A stretch of DNA of 64,000 nucleotides from assembly GCA_033032865.1 (NCBI GenBank), contig JAWHQI010000099.1:3771501-3835500 (forward strand), given 5' to 3'. A program made the translations under genes and the position numbers. Positions within the stretch are counted from its first letter, which is position 1. Each line of letters starts with the position of its first letter. Below, piece by piece: positions 33,361 through 43,898 of the stretch. Source of the DNA: Dactylorhiza incarnata. Lineage: Eukaryota; Streptophyta; Magnoliopsida; Asparagales; Orchidaceae. The notes beneath the pieces are model-generated. The model was not told the origin of the DNA and searched no databases. It was given only the letters and a program-made list of their open reading frames with translations.

Positions 33361-35395
33361 TGTAACACCTCCCCTGCAATGACTATATAATATAGGTCCG
33401 GCCGGGACCCCACAACATATAATCACCACAACTTTAGTATTAAAAAGTGATATAGATCTAACCATCTCAAAACTCAGAACAAACACATCAGAAACATCAA
33501 ATAAACCACAGAAGTTGTCCACATCTACATAAGAGTACCACGACCTTAAGGCCTTACAAAGCCCATACTCAAGCCAAACAAACATGGCATAGAAAATTTC
33601 CAAGTGATCATCACAATCCTAAGCTACCTCGGCGTGCAAGCCGGAATAGGTAAAGACAACATAGTCAAACCAAAAAATCGGAAAAGTGCACTTCATGAAG
33701 CTTAGGCCTTTTTGGCCTATGAGCTAGGTCCAACATACGATCCTTTCCATGCATCCAAATCACAAAGATTGGTATAATGAGGGTCAGCTTTGGCTGACCA
33801 ATAATGGTGTAACAACACCCCTCCTCCCGGTCGTCCTAGTGGACCCCGGGGAACTACATCACCCTGCAAGTCAGCACTTCGTATGCAAATATAATAAACA
33901 ATACTAACATAACAATGATAGGCATGAGTGTCACAATCATCATCCATGTTTCAATGTTGAGCAATTAAAGTAAAGGGGGCCTAGCAATGCAGCATGTATG
34001 TATACCTGGTTTCGCCCAAGGCACCCTATGGCATGTATGCTTCTAACGTAACAACACACATCATCATTTCACAACAAACCAAGGGTACTTACCATTTCCC
34101 CATGGGCATGCAAGCCCAAGGCCAAGAACTCCACTGAGACCTCACCCCTTATATGGCTCATCTTGCCAACGGGCGCATCAACATACATGTTCTCGCCACA
34201 ATCACTAAGCCAAAAGCCAAGAAATCCACTGAGACCTCACCCCTTACATGGCTCGTCTTGCCAACGGACGCATCAACATACTTGTTCTCGTCAGTTAGCC
34301 CAAATGGGGACTTGTCATGCCGGGACACTCTCTCCACATGAATTCCACGCAATCACGGGCTAGCCAACCGACCACAAAGACAAAGTCACGCCCTCACATA
34401 CACATAAAAATTACCCTTTCCAAACCAATGTTCATTCTCACACAAAATATAAGGGCAACACATACAATGTTTTTGCCGTCATCGGATTTCTATCAAAATC
34501 CCTAAAGTGCACGTTAAGCAATATCACCGAATTGGACAACCGGTCACGATTTCGGCTTCACCCACAATGCCTAATCCACTAACGGAGCAGATCTCTAGTG
34601 AAAAATCATGTCGGGGATGGACTCAATCACATGATGGTTCTTATTGAACAAAGGCGACCCAAACCCCTCTCATTTGAGAGATTTGGTACCATAAATTTCA
34701 GAAAAGAGAAGGTAAAAGCAAAGATGCCATGCACACATCCTAAAACTGGGAGGAGCCCTAAGAGTTCTCTTCCTCGCCATGGATAGGTTGAAAGGCATGG
34801 ATAGAAAGAAGCGCCTTCTAGTCCTCTCCACGGATCTGGCTTCGGATCAATGAGCGGAGCTTCGGTGCTCCAACAATGGCAGATCTAGCCTTCTTCTTCC
34901 TCCAAACCCTACTCCTTTCCTTAGCCTCCAAAAGCACCAAAAGACTTGATGAAATGAGAATATAACTTCTCTGCCCTATTTAGAGCCTTAGGACGCACTT
35001 ATCTGAACCTTATTATCAAGATCTAAGAAGATCGGAAGTCCAGGAAATACCACTTACGGAACTGGTTCCGTCGGCTAGCGTCTGCGCTATTGCTATCGCC
35101 TGCTCTAGTTACTCGACGAAAACAACTCCACGGTCCTCGGAACTTCATTACCCAACTAAACGCTATCGCCTGGTGCTAGCGCTACCACATGCGCTAGCTC
35201 TTCGACTAATTTGCTTTGACGAATCTGCCTCGACGAATTCAACTTGACGAATACCATCGAAAGAAGAGTCTTACTCGATGGGACAGCTAATGCCTGGCGG
35301 TTGCGCTAGCGCCGGCGTTAGCTCCCAGTTACGAAAGACTTGTCCTACTTTTTGGGCATTCCATCTTCTGCACTCAGCAAAATCTGGGGTGTTAC
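33361..35395 (-). repeat. Tekay-like 5' LTR
   Basis: About 2.0 kb; as plus-strand text TGTAACACC to GGGGTGTTAC, next to a degenerate primer site (minus TGGTGTCAGAG, about 33345-33358). It has a 95-bp tandem duplication starting at 34133 and 34228. At 35060-35330, upstream in the minus sense of a weak CTAAATAG box (34977-34984), it has GCGCTAGCGC-type words and CGACGAA words that also occur in copia LTRs of this window. Confidence 0.78.
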
Positions 35396-36617
35396 CCCCC
35401 CCTTTTTTTGCTATTTGCCGCCCATTTTTTGCCTATAAATATGGGGGGATTTTCTTATTTTTGAAGGTTCATATTTTAGAACCTAAGTGTTTTTCTTGTG
35501 AGTTTTTTGAGTGTTCTTGTGACTTTTTTTAGTGTTCTTGTGAGTGTATGTGAGTTTTTCTTTATGTATTTCCGTTCTCTTGTTTGAGTTTTCCCAAGTT
35601 TAGACTTGCTTTAAAAAGTTGTAATATATATTTATATATAAGAAAGTTCTTCTTGTTCTTCTTGTCCTTCTTATTTTTCTTTTCTTTATTGTTGTGTGTG
35701 TGAGTGTATGAGTTAGTGTTTTATTTTTATTTTAACTTAGTTTTACTTATTGTTTTGTGTGTGAGTGTATGAGTGTAGATTTTATTGATTTTATTTTTTA
35801 TTTTAGTTTTTCATTTATGAAAGTGTGTGTATGTGTGTATGAGTTTAAAATTTTCTGCTTTATTTTAATTTCAGTCATTTAAATTCCCGTAGAGTGCGTG
35901 CGTGTAAGAGATAGATTTTTCTGCTTTATTTCAATTTAGTCATTTAAATTCCCGTAGAGTGCGTGCGTGTAAGAGATAGATTTTTCTGCTTTATTTCAAT
36001 TCAGGCATTTAAATTCTCGTAGAGTGCGTGCGTGTATGAGATAGCTTTTCTGCTTTCTTTTTTTCAGTCATTTAAATTTCCGTAGAGTGCGTGCGTTTCT
36101 AATTTAGTGCGTTCTTTTCCTTTTTTTTCTCTTCTTTTCTTATAATAGTTTTTTTATTTATTTCTGCAATCTGCACGTAATTGCTTAATTATTATCATCA
36201 TCGCTCTTTGAATATCGCAAAACTAATCACTCTCATTTAATCGATAAAATAATAGCGCGTTCTTAAAAAATAAAAATAATTAATAGGATCCGAAAAAATA
36301 CGAACTTGATATTTTCTACAAAATATCCTATACTATACGCGATAAGGTATACTTGCCTTCATCGAAAGATTAGTTTGGATAATAATTACAAAAGATTGCA
36401 AAACTCTCCTTTTCAATTTACACATTTACTGAATTCGACGCCGTAGCCGGGGCGTAATCGTCGATATTCCGAAAGAAGGAAAGACTGTTACTTCTATTCA
36501 TCGAAGTAGGATAACAGTTAGTTTCTCGAAGTAGGAGTATTCGCGAGATTCCTCGAAAATGCCCGCCTAATTCTACTCTCATCACAAAAAGGCTTTTGCA
36601 GAATCTAAACTTTAACA
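35396..36617 (+). repeat. Athila 5' LTR, lacking U3
   Basis: Starts a few bases upstream of TATAAAT (35434-35440) and ends near TTTAACA. It includes four 63-65-bp tandem repeats, with GTAGAGTGCGTGCGT at 35889, 35954, 36019 and 36082. Only the last 330 bp or so (from about 36290) matches the 3' LTR. Confidence 0.7.
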
Positions 36618-36628
36618 CGTCAAGTTTT

Positions 36629-36646
36629 TGGTGCTGTTGCCGGGGA
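36629..36646 (+). promoter_or_regulatory. Athila primer binding site, degraded
   Basis: TGGTGCTGTTGCCGGGGA differs from the LARD1 site by two C-to-T changes (GGCGCC to GGTGCT). It fixes orientation and the 5' LTR end. Confidence 0.75.
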
Positions 36647-37082
36647 CTTGTTATTTTGAAAAAAAGAATCGCTATGAATTTTATCTTTTACTTCTTCCTC
36701 CCCTTTTTCTCTCGTACATATATATTTCCTAAACAAAAAAACCTAAAAACGCAAAAAAAATATAGAAAAAGCTCAAAAAAACTAAAAAAAATCAAAAATC
36801 GAATCATCTATATATTTTTCATCCAAAAAAAGCTCTTTTTTTCTTTTATTTATATTATCATCAAAGAGCCCACAAAATCAAATCAAAATATTTTTCAAAA
36901 AAACTTTTTCTCTCTTCCTCTTGAATATATATTCTTCAAAAAACAAAAAAAAAATCAAAACATTTTCTCTATAAAAGTCCCTTTTTCTCTCTCTTCCTCT
37001 TGTATTTATTGATCTCTAAAAAACCCAAAAATAAAATCAATTTTTTTTTACAAAAAAGAAAAACTTTTTTCTATAAAACTAC
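36647..37082 (+). other. Athila leader, A-rich
   Basis: A very A-rich leader (long AAAA runs) before gag. The Lys-, Phe- and Ile-rich open frame across it is a by-product of composition, not a gene. Confidence 0.6.
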
Positions 37083-37987
37083 ATGACACGGGGAAGCTCT
37101 TCGGATAATCTGGAATTTGCTTTTGATCCCGAAATCGAGCGCACTCTTCACGAATGCCTTCGATCTCGTGACCAACATCAACCCTTAAATCTCGAAGAGT
37201 TAGCCGATGATACTACAACGGATAACATGACAGATCCCGTTCCAAATGCGGCCCCGCAGCGGACCATGGCCTACTATGCTAGGCCAAATTTGGAAGATAC
37301 TGGGTCAAGTGTCACTCGCCCCGCGATAGCTAATAATAGCTTGGAAATAAAATCCAGCATAATCCAAATGGTACAATGGTCGATTCAGTTTGACGGGTTG
37401 CCAGATGAGGACCCAAATCTGCCCCTTTCAAATTTTTTAGAAATATGTGACACATTTAAAATTAATGGCGTCAGCGACGACTGCATTCATTTGGGCTTAT
37501 TTCCCTTTTCTTTGCGGACAAAGGTCAAATCGTGGTTAACTTCTCTTCCGAGAGGGTCCATAACCACGTGGGTCGAGTTGACGAAAATTTTTTTAACTAT
37601 GTATTTTCCTCTGTCAAAAACTGCTAAATTACGCACAGATATCACATCCTTTATACAATTTAATTCTGAGTCTCTCTACGAGACTTGAGAGCATTTTAAA
37701 GAATGTCTGCATAGGTGTCCTCATCACGCGCTACCACCTTGGCCCAAACCCGACAAATGATCGATGCGGACGTCGGGGAGACGTTGAATAACAAAAACCC
37801 GGATATGTGCCAAGATCTTTTCGAAGAAATGGCCAAGAACGCGTATCAGTGGAATGTGCCAAGGCCACGTCCTAATAAGCCGGTTGGTATTTTTGAAGCG
37901 GATGCCACTACTCACTTAGCCTCGCAGGTAGAGCGGCTAAGTAAGCAAGTGACGGAGATGACTGATTCCTCCTCCACTCCCGCGTGA
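37083..37987 (+). pseudogene. Athila gag remnant
   Basis: ATG 37083 opens MTRGSSSDN; then FDPEIERT, ICDTFKINGVSDD, LGLFPFSLRTKVKSWLTSLPRGSITTW and LRTDITSFIQF, the Athila capsid core. TGA at 37686-37688 sits where Trp would be expected (YETWE-like), fitting a TGG to TGA change. After a frameshift, 37715-37987 continues with DADVGETLNNKNPD and a FEEMAKNAYQW block. A DRYNPGWRNHPNFSW-like tail follows at about 38020-38110. LARD1 Gag is a homologue. Confidence 0.85.
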
Positions 37988-38219
37988 GCGAATCGGTGGA
38001 CTACCTCGGTAATAAAGTTTGGGCCCCCTTCAACCCCACTAATAACCCTTATAGTAATCGCTATAATCCGGGTTGGAGAAATCACCCGAACTTCTCCTGG
38101 AGTAATCCAAATAACGCGCAGCGGACCCCAACTGCGAATCCGCAAGGATTTCCGCATGGGTTTCATCAGGGATATCCACCTCCTCCTCCAAAACTTTCTC
38201 CTCTCTAGGAAGTTTTTGC

Positions 38220-39538
38220 TAAGTACATCGCGTCCAACGATACAAATATCCGGAATATTACCGGATCGCTAAAAAAATTAGAAATGCAGGTTGGACAGCT
38301 TGCGAAAATGATCTCAGAGCGACCACATGGAGCTTTTTCAGGGAATACGGAGCTGAACCCTCGCGAAGATTCCCATGCTATAACCCTTTGCAACAGCAAG
38401 GAGGTCGTCTCCCCATCGCGGGTTGAGCCTAAGGTACACATTTTGACTCTGATCCCTCCACACTCTTCTTTGATTGTAATAGCTCCAAATTTTTTAATTG
38501 CGCCGAGCGTTTCGAGCCCGCAAATTCCATACCCCTCAAAAAATTTATAAAGAGAAGAAGGACGAACATTATAAAAAATTCTTGTGTATTTTAAAACAAA
38601 TTCAAATTAACGTCCCCTTCCGTGAGACACTCTCTCAGATGCCGAAATACGCGAAATACTTAAAAGAGCTGTTTTCTAATAAAAAGAAGCTCGAGGGTAT
38701 TTCTCATGTTTCACTAAATGCGGACTGCTCGGTGGGCCTACTTAACAAATTGCCGCCCAAATAAAATGACCTGGGAAGGTTCTCCATCCTGTGCCTTTTC
38801 GGCAACTTGTTAATAAAATACGCCCTAGCAGACCTAGGAGCGAGTATTAATTTAATGCCCTTCTCCCTCTTTAAAAAATTAGAATTGGGTGTTCCTATCC
38901 CAACGAAAATGAGCATCTAACTCGCAGATCGTTCGATAAAGTATCCCATCGGGTTAGTGGAGGACGTCCTAGCCAAGGTTGACAAGTTTATCTTCCCGGT
39001 AGACTTTGTCATCCTCGACATCGAGGAGGACGCCGAGGTACCAATTATCCTTGGTCTCCCTTTCCTCGCTACCTCCCGATCAATAATTGATGTAAGTAAC
39101 GGTCGCCTCCTCCTTCGGTTTGGAGACGATGAAGTTACACTTCACATTAATCCCTCAATGCGGAACACCTTATCGAATGATGATAAAGTATCCCATCCGC
39201 GTTTGAGGATGAGTGTTCTTCGCTTTTTGAAATACGTTTTCTTAACGCTAGACGATTCGGATCTGGCGAATCTCTCTCCTTTAGATGAATTGCCACCAGA
39301 TTCGCCTTTCGAACCTTTTAATTCTAAAGATTTAAAAATCACCACATCTTATGAAGAACCCCAGGTCTTGGAGCTTAAACAACTCCCCGAACATTTAAAA
39401 TACGCTTTTCTAGCCAAAAATTCAAAACTTCCCTTTATTATTTCTTCCACTTTAACCGATTCGGAAACCTCTGAATGGGTGGAGGTTTTGTCTAAGCATC
39501 GCAATGCAAGTGGCAGATTTTTGATATTAGGGGGATAA
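38220..39538 (+). pseudogene. Athila protease region remnant
   Basis: The part to 38550 has a helical MQVGQLAKMISERPHG segment as found before the protease in Athila and LARD1. The DLGAS-type active site remains readable near 38830 (ADLGASINLMP). Downstream, 38957-39538 has LAKVDKFIFPVDFVILDIEED, VPIILGLPFLATSRSIIDV and LRFGDDEVTLHI, the usual block after the protease. Frames are broken at least twice between 38550 and 38957. Confidence 0.78.
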
Positions 39539-39621
39539 ACCCCTCTTTTTGCACGCACAAAATGTTTTTAGAAGATAATTCCCACAAAACCATCCAGCCT
39601 CAGCGATGACTTAACTCGAAT

Positions 39622-40515
39622 ATGTGGGATGTCGTAAAGGCTGAAGTCATAAAACTCTTAGATGTGGGAATTATCTACCCTATATCAGACAGTATGAGGG
39701 TTAGCCCTATACATGTCGTGCCAAAGAATGGCGGTTTAATGGTAATGGCCAATCAAAATAATGAATTAATCCCAACCCGTACTGTTACGGGTTGGAGGGT
39801 GTGCATCGACTACCGAAAGTTAAATGATGCTACCCGGAAGGACCACTTCCCATTACCATTTATCGATTAGATTCTGGAGTGACTTTTGGGTCATCCATAT
39901 TATTGTTTTCTCGATGGTCTATCAGTGTTTTTCCAAATTCCTATCTCCCCTGAAGACTAGGAGAAAACAACTTTTATGTGCCCCCTCGACACCTTCGCAT
40001 ATCGAAGGATGGCGTTTGTCCTCTGCAATGCAATGGCTACATTCCAACGATGTATGCTAGCGATCTTTGGGGAGCTCGTAGAAGACATAATGGAAGTCTT
40101 TATGAATGACTTCTCTGTATTCGGGAGCTCCTTTTCTAACTACTAGCAGAATCTAGATCGAGTCCTCCAACGATGTGAAGACACGAACCTGGTTTTAAAT
40201 TGGGAAAAGTGTAATTTTGTGGTTCGGGAAGGTTTAGTTCTCGGCCACAAAATTTCCGCAAAAGGGATGGAGGTCGATAAGGCCAAGTTCGAAATAATTG
40301 AAAAACTCCCAACACCTTCAAATATAAAATCAATTAGGAGTTTTCTTGGCTACGCGGGTTTTTACAGGCGGTTTATTAAATTTTTTTCCAAAATAACGAA
40401 ACCGCTAACTCACCTACTAGAGAAGGAATCTCCTTATATTTTTGATTCCACCTGTGTAGAGGCATGTAATATTATAAAAGAAAACTTATCAATTCTCCCA
40501 TTCCGGTGGAGCTAG
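39622..40515 (+). pseudogene. Athila reverse transcriptase remnant
   Basis: Blocks in order: VIKLLDVGIIYPISDS, SPIHVVPKNGG, WRVCIDYRKLNDATRKDHFPLPFID, then a stop; FLDGLSVFFQIPISPED, FAYRRMAFVLCNAMATFQRCM, VFMNDFSVFGSSF, LGHKISAKGMEVDKAK and LGYAGFYRRFIKFFSKI. The catalytic FMDD is FMND: codon 40105-40107 is AAT. In-frame stops lie near 39868, 39958 and 40142. Inactive. Confidence 0.85.
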
Positions 40516-40802
40516 ATTGGTCCCTTCTGTTTGAAATTATGTGTGATGCGAGCGATATTGCGGTTGGAGCCATACTAGGCCAACGTGTTAATAACTATTT
40601 TCATCCCATCTACTATGCTTCTCGAATGCTCACAGCCGCACAGGCTAATTACACGACGATGGAAAAGGAACTTTTCGTCGTCGTCTTTTCGATCGATAAG
40701 TTTTGTCCCTACGTTACGCTTTCTAAAATTATCATTTTTACCGACCACTCTGCCATCAAATATTTATTATCAAAAGTATACACCAAGCCCCGCTTGCTTT
40801 GA
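40506..40802 (+). pseudogene. Athila RNase H remnant
   Basis: Opens with the remains of FEIMCDASDIAVGAILGQR and continues HPIYYASRMLTAAQANYTTMEKEL, IIIFTDHSAIKYLLSK, the usual RNase H order. It overlaps the RT frame by a few bases through a frameshift and ends in a stop at 40802. Confidence 0.82.
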
Positions 40803-41159
40803 TGGATACTCCTTTTATAGGAATTTGACTTAGAGACCGGGACAAGAAGGGGGCTGAAAAATTTAGCGGCCGACCACCTCTCTCATTTAGACCACCCCGT
40901 CACAGAAGCGATCGTCAAACCCGACATAGATGATAGATTTCCCGAGGAATGCCTCCTAAATATTTCTAATTTAAAAACTTCTTCCCCTCCTTGGTTCGCG
41001 GATTACGCCAACTATTTAGTTGCGTGGGCCCTTCCAAAACACTTTTCAAAACAGCAAAAGAATAAATTCTTTTCTGATTTGAAAAATTACTTTTAGAAAG
41101 ACCCCTTTCTCTTTCACGTCTGCGCGGACCAAGTGGTACAGAGATGTGTCTCAAGCGAG

Positions 41160-42270
41160 TAGGGTGCGCAAATATTGCGGCACTGCCACGAGGGGCCGGC
41201 TGGGGGGCATTATCAAGCCAACTAGACCGTGCGGAAAGTGCTAGAGGCAGGATTTTATTGGCTTACCCTCTTTAAAGATGCTCACAATTTTGTGAGTAAG
41301 TAAGATAGCTATCAGCGGTCGTGTAACATCTCGCATCGTGACGAGATGCCCCAAAAATTTTATTTAGAATGTGAAATCTTTGATTTGTGGGGCATTGACT
41401 TCGTATGCCACCTACCTCCCTCTTATACTAATCACTATATTTTAGTGGCGGTCGACTACGTATCTAGGTGGGCAGAAGCGCAAGCTCTCCCCACTAACGA
41501 TGCGAGATTCATCGTCAAATATCTAAAAAAAATTATTTTCTCGAATCGGTACGCCTCGTGCGATAGTAAGTGATAAGGCTACGCACTTTTGCAATGCCCA
41601 GTTTGTAAAAAATTTATCTAAATATGGCGTCACGCATAAGATCGCCACCGCTTATCACCCACAAACAAGCGGCCAAGTAGAGGTAGTTAATCGAGAGATT
41701 AAGCGAATAATAGAAATAACCATTTCGACTAATAGGAAAGATTGGTCTTTAAAACTCGACGATGCGATGTGGGCGTATTGTACGATGTATAAGACCGCTA
41801 TCGGTTGTACGTCCTATCGATTAGTCTACGGCAATGCGTGCCATTTACCCGTAGAGTTAGAGAACCATGCTTTTTGGGCTTTAAGATTTTTAAATCTCGA
41901 TCTAGACTTAGCCTCCGAGAGTTGAAAATTCTAATTAAATGAACTCGATGAATGGCGCGCAAACACTTATGAGAGTAATAAATTTTATAAGGAGCGTTCT
42001 AAGTTTTATCACGATCAGAAAATTAAATTTCTAAAATCATTTGCGTCGGGCGATCTTGTCCTTTTATATAATTCACGCCTTCGTCTTTTTCCGGGTACGC
42101 TAAAATCCAGATGGCCCGGCCCCTTTGAAGTCAAAGAGGTTTGCCATATGGGACCGTTCTTATCTCCCACCCCAAAAATGGCGAGTTTAAAGTCAACGAT
42201 CACAATTTAAAACTTTATTTGGCGGGCGATCCGGTGGACGTTAAACTCAAATCTTTACCCCTTCTCCACT
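41160..42270 (+). pseudogene. Athila integrase remnant
   Basis: HCHEGPAGGH begins the zinc region, but both Cys are lost (SKCDSCQR reads SK-stop-DSYQR). The core has [27 protein letters not shown], then after a frameshift near 41560 [37 protein letters not shown] and [12 protein letters not shown]. The C-terminal part has SRLRLFPGTLKSRWPGPFEV and ends about 42270. Several in-frame stops. Confidence 0.82.
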
Positions 42271-43898
42271 TCTAAAAATGCAAAATCAGTCGGGCTACGC
42301 GACGGTAAACAAAGCGCTCATGGGAGACACTCCATATTTATCTAATATTTTTATTACTTTTCTGTTTCTACATTATTTTTGCAGGGTTTATTTTTTTATC
42401 TCTCTTTTAATTTTTGTACAAACTTTATTTTCGTTTATGCTTCTTCATACTTAAATTACAACATTGGGGACAATGTTTGGTTTTTAGTATGGGGTATCTT
42501 TTTTCTGTTCTTCAAAATTTTGAAAATTAAATACTTTGAAAAATCCCATAATAATTCTAAAAAACTGCAAATTCCAAGAAAAAAATTTCATACTTTGTAA
42601 ATAAATTAGAAAATTCCAAAAAAAGTATAAAAAACCCAAAAAGCCAAAAAGAAAATTTTACTTTGTAAATAAATTAGAAAAATCCAAAAAATTCTAAAAA
42701 CCCCAAAAAACAAAAAAAAAATCATACTTTGTAAATAAATTAGAAAAATCAAAAAAATTTCTAAAAAACTCAAAAATCCAAAAAATATTTCATGCTTTGT
42801 AAATAAATTATAAAAAATCCAAAAAAAATCCAAGAAATGATGAAAAAACCCCAAAATCCCAGAAATAAATAAAACCCCTACTTAGCTTTTTATTTTTCAA
42901 AACTAGTTTGAGTTTATTTATAAGCATTTTCATTATGTTTGATTTGCCAAAACTCTTATTTGTATCATAGTTTGTAAGATTTAGATTTTTGGAATTATAG
43001 TTGTATAGAACACATTGTAATTTTAATTTAATTGGAGAACAAACTTTTTAGCACTACTTCAAGTTTACCCTAAATAACTTCTTGTTGTATTATTTTGGCA
43101 GACCATCTTTAGACTTTAATTATTCCTACTTCAAACTTGTGAAACTGTAGGAATGTTCTAAATCTACTAAAAATTGCTCTCAATTTTTTTTTTAATTTAT
43201 AAACTCTATAAATTTATAAACCCCTTACCTCTTATTCCATATCCTTGGTAATTTTGTTCTAAAAGATCTTACGTCAATGGGAATAAGATTTCATTCCGTA
43301 AACATAAACACCCAATTAAAATTAAAAAGATTTTATGTCAATGGGAATAAGATTTCGTTTCGTAAACATAAGCATTGGGTATTTGTGAAGAAAAGAAAAA
43401 ATGGGAACAAGATTTCATTCCCTACTCTATCCAAAAGAAGAAAAAAATTTTGAGTGGGGTGAGAGGATAAAATTCATCACCCCCAAATAAAAAATCTCTT
43501 CTCTTACCAAGCTTCTCCTACCCCTAAGCCAAAAAATTTGAAAACTAGATATAAATTAATAAATTTTGAGATAGCATAATTAGTAAGTTTTAATTATTCT
43601 TAAAAAATTTCTTTAAAAAGTTAAAGTTCTTATAATTCTATTCTAATCATGGTGCTAATAATTACAATTATTTAGGTCGCTATCTAGCTAACTTTAGAAG
43701 TCTTGGGGCTAAAACTTTTTTGCTCTTTTTTAAATCATTATCACAATATAAGACTTACCTCTTTAAATTCTCCAAAGTTTATTTCAAGCTTACTTTTGAT
43801 TAAATAAAATTTTAATAATTTAGAAATTTTATTAATGTCTTATAGGTATATCTCTTACTTTTGCTCTGGAATAGCAAAAGCTTGAGTATAGAGGTATT
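42271..43898 (+). other. Athila non-coding 3' region with tandem repeats
   Basis: No env-like ORF remains. It contains a shared block start (42301-42330, AAAGCGCTCATGGGAGAC), ATTGGGGACAATGTTTGG (about 42461), four A-rich tandem repeats with CTTTGTAAATAAATTA at 42593, 42661, 42727 and 42795 (66-68-bp period), a 60-bp duplication (CAATGGGAATAAGATTTC, about 43276 and 43338), a stem-loop (43858-43880, arms CTTTTGCT and AGCAAAAG) and a weak polypurine tract before the LTR. Confidence 0.7.

Larger units (their letters stand above)
16951..35395 (-). mobile_element. Tekay/Del-like chromovirus, split by LARD2
   Basis: A minus-strand Ty3/gypsy element: 5' LTR (33361-35395), gag and protease (31384-33230), then RT, RNase H, integrase and the start of a chromodomain region (16951-19645). 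LARD2 (19646-31383) sits in the frame between protease and RT; removing it restores a continuous frame across the usual motif just before RT. The flanks CCTCG and CCTTG are a 5-bp duplication with one change. The 3' LTR is missing, cut by another gypsy LTR at 16950. Pol order RT-RH-IN with a post-integrase tail marks it as a chromovirus. Confidence 0.82.

Noticed and set aside
36596..37012. 138-codon Lys/Phe/Ile-rich frame before Athila gag
   Set aside because: The composition follows the A-rich leader; it has no domain and overlaps the primer site region.
42379..42854. Hydrophobic Phe/Leu-rich frames after Athila integrase, possibly env-like
   Set aside because: They come from A/T-rich tandem repeats of 66-68 bp, and no envelope features or sensible start are visible.
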